NCBI GenBank assembly: GCA_963921935.1
Contig: OY998180.1
Coordinates: 109,057,183-109,121,182, forward strand
Direction of reading: 5' to 3'
Source: Galeruca laticollis
Taxonomy: Eukaryota; Arthropoda; Insecta; Coleoptera; Chrysomelidae
DNA length: 64,000 nucleotides
Each line of letters starts with the position of its first letter. Positions within the stretch are counted from its first letter, which is position 1. The notes beneath the pieces were generated by a model. The model did not search any database, was not told where the DNA came from, and saw only the letters and a list, made by a program, of their open reading frames with translations. The position numbers were made by a program, and so were the translations under genes. Positions 34,310 to 46,395 of the stretch are shown one piece after another.

Positions 34310-34376
<67 letters not shown>

Positions 34377-34488
34377 TCTTTGACTAAACGTATATTTTTT
34401 TATATAAAACTTTCTTGGATTTTAGCCAAATAAAAACATTATTGAATGATTAAAAAGTCATTTTACTAAAATTCTGTCGAACAATGGT

Positions 34489-34521
34489 GACGTTTCGGTC
34501 TTAAATTTAGACCTTTATCAA
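34489..34521 (-). ncRNA. Hammerhead-like motif in left terminal repeat
   Basis: The minus strand reads TTGATAA, an A, a GGTCT/AGACC hairpin, GAAAC and GTC. This follows the minimal hammerhead layout reported for Penelope-like elements, but the C3-G8 pair of the consensus CTGANGA is replaced by T-A, which would still pair. Confidence 0.5.
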
Positions 34522-34559
34522 CCTAAAATAAATCAGAAGAAAAACAAAGAAATTTTTAA

Positions 34560-34739
34560 AACAACATGACCAGATTAAAGTTTTGAAAGCTGATAAAACA
34601 AGCAAAACTGTTTTAATGCAATCCAGAGAATATGACCTAAAAATGAAGGACATACTCAAGGATAAAAAAAATCTACCAGCAAATAAAATTAGTTCCAACA
34701 AATCAACAACAATGAACTAATAGATTCATGGGAAAAAAG

Positions 34740-34800
<61 letters not shown>

Positions 34801-36150
34801 CAGATGTTGTAAAAAAACTAAAAATTCGCAATGCAATGCCACCAAAAATGTATGAGTTGCCAAAACTACACAAGAAAAATGTCCCTCTTAGACCAATAGT
34901 TTCATGTGTCTAATCACCTTTTACCCCCCTTTCTAAGTATCTATCCAACATATTAAAGAACATAACCAACAAGAACAGCCACTACATAAAAAACTCCTTC
35001 CATTTGAAAGAAAAAATAAAAAACGTACAGATCCCTGACAACTATTTACTAATTTCATTGGATGTTATCTCCTTATATACTAATATCCCAATTTCATTAG
35101 CCACAAAAATTATTAGAATAATTTGGAACGAAATAAAAAAATTTACCGATATTCCCCAAAATGAATTTGTATATGCTCTTGAACTAACACTTAATTCCAC
35201 TTACTTTTTATACGAAAATCAGATGTACAAACAAATAGAAGGATGTGCCATGGGGTCATCAATCTCAAGTGTTATAGCACAGATAGTTATGGAAGAACTT
35301 GGAGAACAAACAATAAAAAATCTCAATTTTGAAATTCCATTTTTTTATAGATATGTAGATGATTGCATAACAGCAATCCTTAAAAATGAGAAGGAAAATA
35401 CGTTGAAACGTTCAAAAAAAATTGCAATTCACCATAGAACTTGAGGAATGTAATAAGATTAATTTTTTGGACATTACCTTACATCACATAAATAACAATA
35501 TCAAAACAGAATGGTACACTAAAGCCACATGGTCATCGAGATATATTAATTTTAAATCAAACCACCTTTTATCCCAAAAAAAGTCAGTAATGATGGGCCT
35601 TGCAGATCGTGCTATCAAACTCTCTGATGAAGAGTTTCGACAAACAAGCATTATCAAAGCCAAAAAGGCATTAAGGTTCAATGATTATCCTAAGAAATTG
35701 GTAGATACAATTTTCAGAGACAGGATACATAAGTTTTACAATAGTTCAGAAAATAAAAAGGAAAATATTAATAAAAATAATAATAAACACTTTATTTCTC
35801 TTCCCTTCATAAATGGATTGTCACAACAATTCCAGCATTTGTTTATGAAGCATAACATAAAGATATGTCATAAACCGCATAACGTCTTGGCAAAACATTT
35901 TCTGTACTAAAATCTATAACACCAAAAGTAAATAAAAGTAATATTGTTTATGAAATTCCCTGTAACAACTGTGAAGCTACTTATATCGGCCAAACGAGTC
36001 AATATCTAGAAAATAGCCATAAATATGATAAAAATAATGCTACTGCCCTTACTAACCATGAAAGGAATAAAGACCATCAGTTTAATTATGCAGGGACGAA
36101 AATTTTGAAAATGGAAAATAATTTGAAAAAAAGAGTTTTATGAAATGATA
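34560..36150 (+). pseudogene. Penelope-like RT and GIY-YIG endonuclease
   Basis: N-terminal piece at 34560-34690 with VLKADKTSKTVLMQSREYDL. Then a TA tract, then 34800-34910 with MPPKMYELPKLHKKNVPLRP, the conserved Penelope PK-GLPKxHK region. 35004-35444 has ISLDVISLYTNIP, GCAMGSSISS and the catalytic FYRYVDD. 35422-35910 carries the thumb and linker (NFLDITLHH). 35915-36140 encodes IVYEIPCNNCEATYIGQTSQ, the GIY-YIG endonuclease start, ending early. Stops and frame changes occur near 34912, 35440 and 35910. The function was target-primed insertion of its own RNA; this copy is not functional. Confidence 0.9.
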
Positions 36151-36486
36151 GCAATCCAAAAATCGCCGTTCTGTATAAATGACAAAAAAGATGTAAATAA
36201 ACTCAGCACTGCATATATCCCACTCCTATAAACAATACAATTGTCTCACATTAATACAGTTCAATGTCACTAACTATGTTATTATATTTTTACCAATATG
36301 AATGTTGTGTTATTGAAGTTTTCTTAATGAAAGGAGTTTAACTCAATGATTTTAAAATGTGTTGTAATGATGTGAATGTATTATTATGTTTAATGTTCAA
36401 TGTAAATTCGCTGACTACACTTTGAGGTAAGTTTGTTTTTGTATTCAAATAGTTTGTTTACCATTTGCATTTTGATTTATTTTAGT

Positions 36487-36519
36487 TTGATAAAGGTCTA
36501 AATTTAAGACCGAATCGTC
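36487..36519 (+). ncRNA. Hammerhead-like motif in right terminal repeat, mutated
   Basis: This is the inverse counterpart of 34489-34521. Here the conserved GAAAC reads GAATC, which changes a core adenine, so activity is unlikely. Confidence 0.45.
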
Positions 36520-36597
36520 ACTATTGTTGGACTGAATTTTAGTAAAATGACATTTTAATCATTCAATAATGTTTTTATTTGACTAAAATCCAAGAAA

Positions 36598-36643
<46 letters not shown>

Positions 36644-36688
36644 AAAGAAAACTAAGGATACTATTCCATGCATTGAAAATATACAGGG

Positions 36689-37030
36689 TGTTCCATTTGA
36701 AATAATAAAGTAATTGAAATTTGAATTTGGCCAAAGTGACCTTTAATATTTGAACACCCTATTATAATATAATGGAATGGCAAATATCACGATTAATAAT
36801 TCAAGGTATCCTTAATCCTTGTTGTAAACTTCATCTGTCTAAATTAAATGGATTCATCGGGATTAAGATTATGCGTCAACGCCAAAAATGGAAAATCTCA
36901 AGAACGGCAAAACCTAAGTATATGAAACCGTATTCAAAGTTGACGTAATTTTCCATGTAGAATTCAAAAATGTGATCGAATATAAGGCGTTCCATTTACA
37001 AAAAATCTTATATTTGATATGTTTAACTAC
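36689..37030. mobile_element. Small MITE with ACAGGGTGTTCC ends
   Basis: The left end TACAGGGTGTTCC and the right end, reverse complement TACAGGATGTCCC, form imperfect inverted repeats about 340 bp apart. Ends of this kind are common in insect Tc1/mariner-like MITEs. No coding content. Confidence 0.6.
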
Positions 37031-37600
37031 TTTTGGGACATCCTGTATAGCTGTAAATAATTTTATATCGTAAAATTTTTGAAAAATGTCACCATTTGCC
37101 CGCTAGAGACCGTATAAATACAGTTGACTCTTCCTGTATAATGAACATTTATAGTACAGTCGTAATCATTAAATAGATAACTTTTTCTGAGACATATTTT
37201 TTTAAATACCACTTTATTTTCAATGTTCTTAATCTTTCATGCCCAATAACGCCTATTCTACTAAAAATCTAACCAATTTTGCCTAAATCAACAATAGGCT
37301 CGTTCAGTGAAATTTCATCAACCACATTTGTTCACATTTTTATGAAGTATTACTTACATATAACATAAAATAAAATTGAGCTTAATTGAATGAATCTTCT
37401 AAGTCTTTAAATATTGAAAGTTTTAATGTGCCGCTGTGACGTCATACCCTCTTTTGAGTCGAGGCAGTCTAAGCAGCGCTATGCGTACGTTGGTAATAAT
37501 ATACAATACATTATCAGCTGCATTGAAAAATAAATTAGTTCCGTTGTTGTAATTTTAGTATTGTTTTTTGGATACCTTTTAAAATCTGTTTCATATAAAA

Positions 37601-37733
37601 AATGTATGATACGGATTATATTGAAACCAATTCTTCCAGTATTCCGGAAGTTGATGTTATTATGGTAATGGATAATTTTAATACAAATCGAGTTTTATGT
37701 ATGCAGAAATTAGGGGGTTAAAATGCAGCAGTG
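37601..37733 (+). pseudogene. Possible opposite-strand transposon exon
   Basis: The frame from ATG 37601 gives MYDTDYIETNSSSIPEVDVI and then a short stretch to a TAA. It runs in frame to a strong donor, GCA|GTGAGT, at about 37733. IPEVDVIMV loosely resembles the entry of YqaJ-domain second proteins of ISL2EU elements. Weak evidence. Confidence 0.25.
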
Positions 37734-39003
37734 AGTATTTTATGCCTATTATTTTTTATATTAAATGTGGAATGGAAATTTCGAAACAATCACACTGTAC
37801 ATTTTTTAATCTTGTTCGGAAAGTTATTCACAAACGTTTTGGAATTTCCGAAAGCGATTTCCACTGAATGAATGACTTTAGATGTTCAACTAATATTGGA
37901 ATGGTTTTTTAATTATTGAGGAAACTGTTACAGTCAATATACAAAAATCATCTGCTACTATTTTATATGGAAGATTGAGTATAATTTTTTTCAAAGTTAC
38001 AAATATTTCAGTTTTTGTTAGCTGACACCTTGTGGAAAGCATATCCACTATAAAGAGTGAGTGACTGTATCCCAATATAAATTTTCGGATTTTCTTCTAT
38101 AAGAAAGACAGTACGCTTTTCTACTTATTAAATTCTTTTTCAGCATCTTCTATCGATGAAGAGTCATCAGATGTTGCTTTAAAGGACGTCAAATCATTCG
38201 AGCTTCAGCTTCTGGTTGAGGAATAAAAGGTTTTCGATATATTTTTTTACGGTATTTGCTTCTTTTTGTCCTTAGTTCTAATCCTCAATATATATTAGCT
38301 TGAACACATTTATTTACTTGCCCACCATATTTCAAAACATTCTTGCGAAACATGTATGCTATTTCCACTGCTAGTCAACAACAACAGAGTTCTTTTCGTA
38401 TTTGTAGAAGGTTCGTTTAAATATCTTTGTCGCTGTCTCTTAAGAAAAACACTCAGAGAATGTTTAGTGTGTGCAAGTGTGCGGCTTTTCGTTGCTTTTA
38501 ACAATCAAAAATGTGTTGAACCACTCCCGGGGTCATCTTAATTATTACCTTTTTTCATTAGTATGCAACATTAAGGTCGGATTTTAGAAATATTTAACAA
38601 GCCATTATCTTTAATAATAATTTTTTCAGACCTTTGTAATTTCTGCACAGTCATTAGTTTTTGACAATAATATATCACTAACTATAGTACAGATTCTAAT
38701 TAAGTAATTTGGTCATGAAATACATCTAAATTTAGGACGGTGCAGGAATTATAGATATTTGAAAAATCTGTTGTTAAAGATAATGGCGTGTTAAATCTTT
38801 GGATCCGGACCTTATGCGCCTGGGTTCAAAAATAGGTTTATCGGGAATTAAGTGCAAAATGGGAGAAGGTACATTAAGTTCCTTCTATCTACATACAAGT
38901 GAAGCTAATAAAAACGTGTTAAACACGTCCACGAATTGCCTACTTTCAAACCAAGTGGATGCACACTATACCTAATTTACACAGTTATTAGAAAAACACT
39001 TAC

Positions 39004-39216
39004 ATTAAAATGATCTTCGCAGCAATACTTTGTTGAAATTTCGCTTATAAAGTCAGTTGTACACATAGCTTTTTGCCACAACTTCTTTGTTTTTATATCT
39101 TTTGGCAAAGGAATAAAAATGTTATCAGGCCTGGTCATAGTGGTGTTTTTACATTCCGGAACTTTACAATATTTATAGTTTTTCTTTTTGTGTTGTACTT
39201 CTATCATTATGTTCAT
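39004..39216 (-). pseudogene. THAP-domain exon of transposon
   Basis: Translation shows YCKVPECKNTTM, then FIPLPKD, KLWQKAM and YCCEDHF. This is the C2CH zinc pattern (C-x4-C ... C-x2-H) of a THAP DNA-binding domain. A splice donor GTAAGT begins right after the EDHFN codons, at 39003. No following exon was recognised. The exon sits near the right inverted end of the 37295-39495 element. THAP domains bind the transposon ends. Confidence 0.7.
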
Positions 39217-39654
39217 AAAAGATTTAACATCAGAGAAACAATCAAAGACATAGCCAAAGTAAAGTTTATTAAATTAATCCACGTATTATTGCCGTAGCCA
39301 GCGGCCAGCGCAACGACGAACGAGTTGAGAGATGCAGTGACGTCACCGCTGGCGCGGCGTGTTTTAAATTTTGAGCCTTTTGATAATATATTTAAATATG
39401 AAAACAGTCTCAGAAAATTATGAAATTTTGCAGAACTACTAAACTCAACACGCTCTTTTAGATTATGTAATAAAAAAATGTGCTGAACGAGCCTATTACA
39501 AACCTTCTACACATTGAAAAATAATAAACTCATTTTATTTTTGCCAATTAAATAGTTCACCTACACATTGAGCACCATTTGCTAAATCTCAACGTGTTCT
39601 CGGTGTCCATGTTAAAAAAGTACAGATATAAATAAAAAAAAATAATCAGCTTAC

Positions 39655-39761
39655 CTAGCGGGAGTATTTTGGGAACCGGGTATTGAGGCTGATCCACGTT
39701 TGGAAATTGAATTTTTCGCGTTCGTCAAAGGTGCCGCAAATCCCGACAACTTACTTGTACT
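39655..39761 (-). CDS. Host gene exon 3 (Ser/Asn-rich linker after C1)
   Basis: A 107 bp exon with acceptor TTTTTTTTCAG and donor CTAG|GTAAG on the minus strand. It continues the frame of exon 2 in phase 0 and encodes STSKLSGFAAPLTNAKNS and then a Ser-rich stretch ending NTPAR. It ends in phase 2, so at least one further exon must lie at lower coordinates; I could not find it. The GC content is higher than the surroundings, as expected for an exon under selection. Confidence 0.7.
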
Positions 39762-39885
39762 CTGAAAAAAAATGTATTAAACATGGACCAGGTAGGGAGA
39801 GGGAGAGATAATCCACTGCATCTCAGAAACTATTGTTTGTACCCGAAATACAAATTGTTATGATGCTGAAGAAATAGATGCTCAC

Positions 39886-39959
39886 CTTTGCGTTTTTTAT
39901 TTTAACACATTCTTGAATATTATCCTTACATGTATTCTGATGCACTGTAGTACCACAGC
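39886..39959 (-). CDS. Host gene exon 2 (second half of C1 zinc domain)
   Basis: A 74 bp exon flanked by TTTATTTTTAG and GTGAG. Its first two bases complete the Ser codon begun by exon 1. It encodes CGTTVHQNTCKDNIQECVKI, the second half of a C1 zinc-binding domain. Together with exon 1 the pattern is H-x12-C-x2-C-x11-C-x2-C-x4-H-x3-C-x6-C. The short x11 spacing and the K-x-K after the last Cys resemble the atypical C1 domain of ARHGEF2/AKAP13/ARHGEF28-type Rho exchange factors. The gene name is not certain. Confidence 0.75.
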
Positions 39960-40487
39960 CTAAAAATAAATGATTTAAAGAAAAACATTTGACAAATAAA
40001 GAAATAATTTGATTGAGTCCTGGTCATACATCACAGAATTGAAATAAAAGGTCTATTAAAAATAAAATTTTGGAAAAAACCAATATCAATTGAAATAACA
40101 TAGGGATAATTACCCAGGGTGCCTACTAACTTACAAGTCAGCTAAGTAAAAATTAATTATTTAAGGTAGCTACTTTCATCAATATCAAGAATATTGATTA
40201 ATAAATATACTGAGATGAATTTAATATTGTTATTATAATTGTAGTATTTAATTAGAACTTGATAACGTAATATTAAAATGTTTGTTAATAGTCATGACAA
40301 GTGATAGGTTAGTAAGAATAGCGAGTGAAAGATTAAGTTAAGTTATGACATTTGTAATAAGATACAAAAATCAAGATACAAGTGATGGTATCTAAGAACA
40401 AGAAAAAACAATTTATTGATTAGTAATGAATTTTTTTGGAAAGGCGAGCACGCAAATTTTCGAAAGTGAAAAAACATAATAATTTAA
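39960..40487 (-). other. Host-gene intron, non-repeat part
   Basis: Intron sequence between exon 2 and the right neighbour piggyBac element. AT-rich, nothing else recognised. Confidence 0.6.
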
Positions 40488-42921
40488 CCCTTAACTGGCG
40501 TGGTCCGAAATTTTAACACTTAATGCGTTGCGGAGTCCAGGGGACTCCAAAATATAAATAGTGTATTTCCTGTTGCATACTGAAATAGTGGTTTTTTATG
40601 TTGTATACATAATCAAAGACGTATAAAAAAACAAACAATGTTTATTTTCAACCAACTTAGTAACAAACCAGAGCAAAAAATTTAAAACTAAAGATATTAA
40701 TATTGTAACAAAAATGAACCTTCCTTTTATATTTATTTTGAAAGAAAAAACTGAAGAATAAAAACTTTTTGTATTGAAAACATATTTAGGTCTAAACTAA
40801 AAAAAAAACAAAAAAATATTTACTTTTACAGTAAGCTGTAAAATATTGACAATGATCCAAACAAGTATATAAAATATTTAGAAATCCTCCCGATTTTCAA
40901 TGCATTGAACACACAATTTTCTCGAACATTGCAAGCAAATTGGTTTTCTGCATTCAACACATAGAAAGCCAGTTTTTCTTTTTAATTTTGGATCATATAT
41001 AAAACAATACTTCCTCTGATTTATAGGCAAAACATCTTGATCATCAGCTGGGGTTTCCAGTGCCATCTTCAAAATTCTTGCAATACCTACTTTTAGCTCT
41101 CTTGATAAATGTGCATTTTGCAATCTTTCATGAAAAGTGGTTCATATAGTTGTTTGGCTAGTAATATCAAAAAATCTAGTCTCTCCAGCTGATCTGTGAT
41201 GGAACAAGATTGATGAATGATATAAGCATTCACTGAAGTCATATCCACAATTCTGTATAACAAAGCCATTGGCCAGCGTTGCGTCCTTCTACTACAGGAA
41301 TATTTAGTGGTTTTCTCGTCTATAGCATCCACTCCAGATTTTGTGTTATTATAAAATGCATTAATTTCAGGCTAATCGCCATCATCCTGTTTGCAGTGAT
41401 GCATCAAAGAAATAAGGATAACAGCTTTATTTTTCTTTGGTACTCTGGAACTTAACGTTTTATTACTTGTAAAGCCAAATAATGTAGATCCCACCAGTCT
41501 TAATTTGGAGTGTAGACATTCTTTAGGTATTTTTCGTTTGTTTTTCTTCATGGTTCCAACGTACGTAAGCTTATTTTGCAAAAGATAATCAGCGAGCTCT
41601 ATTGTAGAGTACCAGTTATCACCCGTAATATTTTGGTTGCTGCCAAATAGTGATTTGGAGAGGCGAACAACAGCTTGCGTTGGAATAGCAAACCATTTTT
41701 CTTCAGCTGTAATATCTTTTAGGGAGTCAGTACCCTTGCCACAATAAATATATGTATTGTATATATATAGTGGGTCCGGGCATCAACAAGGCATTGGACT
41801 TTCAGGCCATATTTTACGGGTTTGATAGGTAAATACATTTTTAATTGGCACCTACCTCATAAAGCCGAACAGCATTTCATCGACAGTTGCATTGGCTTCA
41901 AAAGTGTAGCTTGATTGAGAGTTTTGGTGATATCGCTGCAGCCGGTTCAGTTTTTACTATTAGGATTCTCTCTTCATGAGTGTCCAACCTCAGGCAAGCT
42001 AACAAAACAGCAAATATTTTTGCTGACATTACACAAAACAGCAAATCTTTTTGCTGACATTACCAGTCGACAAATTTCATGACCAGTCCCGTTTGTTGAA
42101 AAGATTGATTTAATAGCCTCATTATTAGACTTAAGGCAGCAATTAATAGCAGAAGTCCAAGAAAACCATTTATTTCAATGGAATTTGTTTCGCTGTACTG
42201 TGTGCGATTCTGATTGCCTGGTTTATTACTAAATCCCTGAATTTTTAAATTTGTGTATTGCACAACAATATCTAGGATATCTGGCGAGAATATTTGCCTC
42301 CATGCTTCTGGCAGTGCAATTTCTGGTACAGCATTTTTATTCCCTGGCAACTTCAGTATGTTATGCGCTGCTGTTCTCACGTTTCGGGTTGGTTCGGTGG
42401 CCGCCCATTTGTATCTGTTTTTTCCATAAAAATATTTTTTTCTTGAAATACTTGTGTCACTGTCGTTTTCACTTTCGGTAACCTGCATTCCATCTTCATC
42501 GCCAGAATCATCACCAGGAAGCTCATTCTCTGTTTCGTGATCGCTTGTAATAGCATTTTGGATAGTAGTGTTGCTTTCAGGATCGCCATCTTGGTATAAA
42601 CCTTCTGTATCACATTCCTCAAACCATCTTAGCACACATTGCTCAAAGTTAGATTCTGTAGGTTTAGCTGTTTTTGGATTCTCAGACATAGCCACTAAAT
42701 TAAAAATATTACACTAATTGCGCCGCAGAGTCCCTCGGACTCTAAGACCTTTGTTACACGTACTTGCTTTCATAATAGACTGAAGTCGACTGAGCACGGG
42801 ATGCGTGTCCCCACCATAGGAAGGTATTAAGCAGCGCCTACCGCCTCATCAACAAATACGAAAGTTATCACAGTATCATACATTCTTAGAGTCCCAGGGA
42901 CTCCGCAACGCCTGTTAAGGG
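40488..42921 (-). mobile_element. piggyBac-type element B, inside host intron
   Basis: Ends CCCTTAACTGGCG (40488) and, inverted, CCCTTAACAGGCG (ending 42921) are flanked by TTAA on both sides (40484-40487 and 42922-42925). GTTGCGGAGTCC motifs recur subterminally. The transposase lies on the minus strand and is degenerate. Unlike element A, both TTAA copies are intact. Confidence 0.9.
40878..42695 (-). pseudogene. piggyBac transposase of element B
   Basis: The N-terminal 211 codons (42695-42060) are acidic and then enter the core (PEAWRQIFSPDILDIVVQYT, INGFLGLLLLIAAL). Later pieces show NATVDEMLFGF (first Asp, near 41890), ITGDNWYSTIELADYL (second Asp, near 41610) and SGVDAIDEK (third Asp, near 41320). 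The C-terminus (41123-40878) is a Cys-rich domain with FLCVECRKPICLQCSRKLC. Frameshifts separate these parts and a 38 bp piece is duplicated near 41998-42062. It is homologous to, but clearly different from, the transposase of element A. Confidence 0.85.
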
Positions 42922-42956
42922 TTAAAGATAAATTTTGAGTTTGGAGAGTGAGTTTA

Positions 42957-43055
42957 TAGACCGGGCGATAGTGACAGATTTTGGGACGCGATTTAAGACA
43001 GTATGCCTTTTGGAGGATAATATAACACGGACAATTCGGTGATAATAATCGTATA
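42957..43055 (+). repeat. Left terminal inverted repeat
   Basis: Pairs with 46396-46489 over about 95 bases, including GATAGTGACAGATTTTGGGA and GGACAATTCGGTGATAATAA. Confidence 0.85.
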
Positions 43056-43077
43056 ATGACACACTTCTTAATATTGA

Positions 43078-45558
43078 ACAAACTCATCCTGGACTGAAAG
43101 ATGAATGTATGAGAGGAAGTTTTGGCATAAAAAGAAATGATAAGCCATTCTCTAGGGTTCCTATAGATTTCACTTTGGAGCAAACTATAAATGCTGACGC
43201 AGGTCGGAGACTTACAGGCATTATTCATCTTACAAATTCTATAGGTGCTCGTCAAAGGTGGAGTCTGAATCATGGCATAAGATATGCTTAAACTTCCGCT
43301 GCAATAGATGAGTGCGGGCTTACTACCAAGCAAGACATTACCAACGACTTGCAGAGCAATCGCATTAATAAAAGCAAAGCTCAAATGGATCACTTCATAA
43401 CTCAATTACATATGAGACTGAATTCCTTTGCTCCTGATGTAAGAAAAGACGCTCTTATAAATATCGCAACAGGGCAAGCAGTTCCAGATGAAGTTGCAGA
43501 CTTTTTATTAAATGTTTAAACAATTGGAGAAAAAATGCGGTTGCAAATGATCGAAGAATGCACAGAAGACCAAGAAAAGTTTCAAAGGTTTGTTGTAAAA
43601 CGAAATAAAATTTTGAACTTCGCGAGCTGCGTTAAAAGAAGGAAGATTACGATTGCTGGCAAGGTGCAAGAAGTCAAAATTCAACGCGATTTGTTTGGGA
43701 GACTGTTGGGTATTTCTTTATCTTCCGAGGAAACAATCGATATAGAAAAGGTAGTAATAAAATGAATGCTATGTGAATATAACATATCAAAGTAATAGTG
43801 AATAAAATTGAATGAAATTTGACATTTCATTTAATTGTGTTCATTATTCCCTACGAACGGCTGCTAACTTTAATATCTTTCAGATTTTATCTTACCCGCT
43901 GACACCTGTACCGTTATCATTGTGTCATTTGGATGGTACAATCAACAAAACGGATAAGTCAGTCTTAGCGAAAATTTTAATAAATTCTGTAGAAGTTCAC
44001 GGCGAGCCGCAAAACATAGAAACAACAGTTATTGACGGATTTTTTATGCTGCACTTAATGACGCAAGTACCCGAAAAATTCGGAGATATTTAACTCAAAA
44101 TTTTGCGAATGCTGGCAGCAAGCAATGGCAAACGCATAATTATTATTTTCGATGAATATAAAAGCCCTTCCATCAAGGACAACGAGCACCTGTTGCGAGA
44201 CAATTTCAGTCGGGATTACTGCATCACAGGTAAAATAGGCACAAAAATAAGTTATATACTGAAATGTTTCGTTTCTTTTACTAGGTCCGAAGCAAACTCG
44301 ACCGCCAGATTTTAATACCGAACTGAAAAACATCAAGTTCAAAGAAGCCCTCGTATCGTTCCTCATCCAACATTGGATGTCTGCGCCACAAGCTGCCGAC
44401 ATTATTGGCGATAAAGAAATCTATGTTTCTTACAAAACATGTTATCGTTTTAATGCCGTGCAAGGATCCACTGGATGTAACATAATAAACGACTGTCAGT
44501 GTGAAGGCCACGAGGAAGCCGATACGAAAATCGCCTTCTTCGTAAAAAATATGAGAAATCCGGGCGATATTGTGATACGATGCTCCGACACTGATATTTT
44601 AGTGATACTTTTGGGAAATATGGCCCACATTCCACAACTTGGAACAATTTTACTATTGTTCGGTACGGGTTTGGCAGCGTTTCACACATTCACTGGTTGT
44701 GATCTCAACCCAGCATTTTACCGGATCGGGAAAAGAAGCCGTGGAAGATTTTCCACTCCAATGAAAGTTATCAAAACGCTTTTGCTTATATTCAGAAGCC
44801 GGCCGATGAAAACTACAATTCTTCTTTTCGAACAATAGAAGAATTTGTTTGCAAAATGTATAGTACGAAAAAAACGGACTGGAACGTTGTAAAAGTGTTG
44901 ATGAAGCGCGCGTCCGCCTATTTACAACAAATTATAATATGATTGACAGCAGCGAATCATTCAAGCAAGAGTTTTTAAATTTCGATGCATGCATTTTACC
45001 ACCATGGCATAGAGAGCTGCAGCAGCATTTATTGCGCACGTCATATATTGGGAATATGTGGAGCAACGCTTATTTGCCGAACCCCAGCAGCTGTGATCCA
45101 ACGGAATGTGGCTGGAGCATGGAACCAGACAACACCACATATTCCGTAGGTTTGAAGGAGATGAGGTGCCTCAGTTCGTCCACGAAATCTTTGTGACATC
45201 CGACGAAACACAAGGTAAAATATAAGAATGATAAGTTCTTATTATTTACATAAGATATTAGAATCTATTTAATTATTTAATATTATCATTTACAGATTCC
45301 GAAAATGATTGCGATAACAACAACGTCATCGACGAATCTTCGGACGATGAAGATGATGAACGTGATGATGACAATGAACAAAATGATGGAGGAGACGAAG
45401 AAGATGACGAAGGAGATGAAGCTACCGATAATGATGAGCAGGATGATCAAACTGAAAGTGACAAAAACCTGATACTGAAATTGAATTCACTGATGAATGA
45501 CAACTTATTATGTAATGAAATAAAACCTGGAAAAAATGTAAAAATTAATGAACGTTAA
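43078..45558 (+). pseudogene. Transposon protein with PIN/FEN1-like nuclease motifs
   Basis: 43078-43520 encodes HPGLKDECMRGSFG, PIDFTLEQTINADAG and a helical region; 43535-43750 continues it. Introns with good borders lie at 43751-43883, 44230-44284 and 45215-45295. 43884-44735 stays in one frame except for a TAA at 44091, and shows TTVIDGFF, IIIIFDEYKSPSIKDNE, GHEEADTKIA, IRCSDTDILVIL and FHTFTGCDLN. These match, in order, the acidic motifs of FEN1/XPG nucleases (first Asp, FDG-like Asp, ExE/D, DxD, GxD). Frameshifts occur near 44735 and 44900. The last exon is very acidic (Asp/Glu runs). I recall similar full-length proteins in many arthropods and cnidarians, without known function. Confidence 0.7.
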
Positions 45559-46395
45559 AAAATAAATAGTGAATAATAAACTTTATAAATTCTAATAAAA
45601 AAAAAATGCTACTGAAATGAATTTTTTTTTATTCATAAAAATAATTAGATTTTTTGGAAACCAGAGACCTGTCCAATGAGTATGCCGATTATTCGATCTA
45701 CATATGCTACGATTGAATTGAAAACAAAAAGGCAGACTGCCTAAAAAGAGAGAAAATTGTTCATTTTATTTACACTAGTTCCTTTTCATATATTCATGTC
45801 TACGTCATGATTTGGGAAGTTCAGATATTACCAAACGATATGCCATTTATTATACAACCGAAATATGGCTCAAATGTGTTAAAACCGAAATGGCATACAG
45901 ATTAAACACACGCCAATTTTACATACCATTTCACAAATTCGTTCGCGTATGCCTATGGTCCATCACAATGCCAATTTCATATACATCAAACATCATCATA
46001 AACTTCATAGAAACATAACGGCATACTGATTTAAATGACGGAAAATTATTACATAACATTACTAAATGTTCGCTGTATAAGATATACACGGACGTGCACA
46101 AACGGTATGCCATCTTACCTGTAGCAGTTATATAGTAATATCATGTATATTCTTCATTGGCAGTCTGTTTAAGAACGTGGATAAATCGTTCTTTATCATG
46201 CAAATATACCTGAGCATGCCCACCTGATAGGTTGACACTAACGGTATGCCAATGGTCATTCAAATAGTACTTCGATTGAATTTTATTTTGAGACATGTGG
46301 CAGCCTGAGTAATATCATATAAAAATGTTTAATTTTTTAACAAATTTAAATTTATTTCTATATATGAAGAGCACGCGATGACACTTTAATTAATC

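Larger units (their letters stand above)
33573..34320. repeat. Fold-back array with ribozyme-like units
   Basis: The left block (33573-33825) reappears in inverse order: its outer part at 33836-33925, its inner part at 34020-34180, and the outer part again at 34183-34314. The two right-hand blocks (33836-33975 and 34183-34314) are therefore direct repeats. The shared unit contains GAGGCAAATGAGCCAGAAAC and the palindrome ACATGCATGT. The small ORFs of 60-112 codons are by-products. It may be terminal-repeat debris of a Penelope-like element. Confidence 0.75.
34376..36640 (+). mobile_element. Penelope-like retroelement
   Basis: The element has inverted terminal segments of about 126 bp (34401-34526 against 36484-36611) and encodes a Penelope-type reverse transcriptase followed by a GIY-YIG endonuclease segment. 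TA microsatellites directly abut both ends, suggesting insertion into, or growth of, TA tracts. A third TA tract lies inside the coding region. The frames are broken, so this copy is dead. Confidence 0.9.
37295..39495 (-). mobile_element. THAP-domain DNA transposon
   Basis: Perfect inverted ends TAGGCTCGTTCAG (37295-37307) and CTGAACGAGCCTA (39483-39495) bound 2.2 kb with a THAP-domain exon near the right end. TGACGTCA-type motifs occur near both ends (about 37438 and 39339). A TA dinucleotide could be the target duplication, which would suit ISL2EU-like elements of the PIF/Harbinger group. That assignment is an inference. Most of the transposase is missing or unrecognisable. Confidence 0.6.

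Noticed and set aside
38310..38541. Opposed 61-64 codon ORFs
   Set aside because: Inside the THAP transposon; no recognisable domain on either strand.
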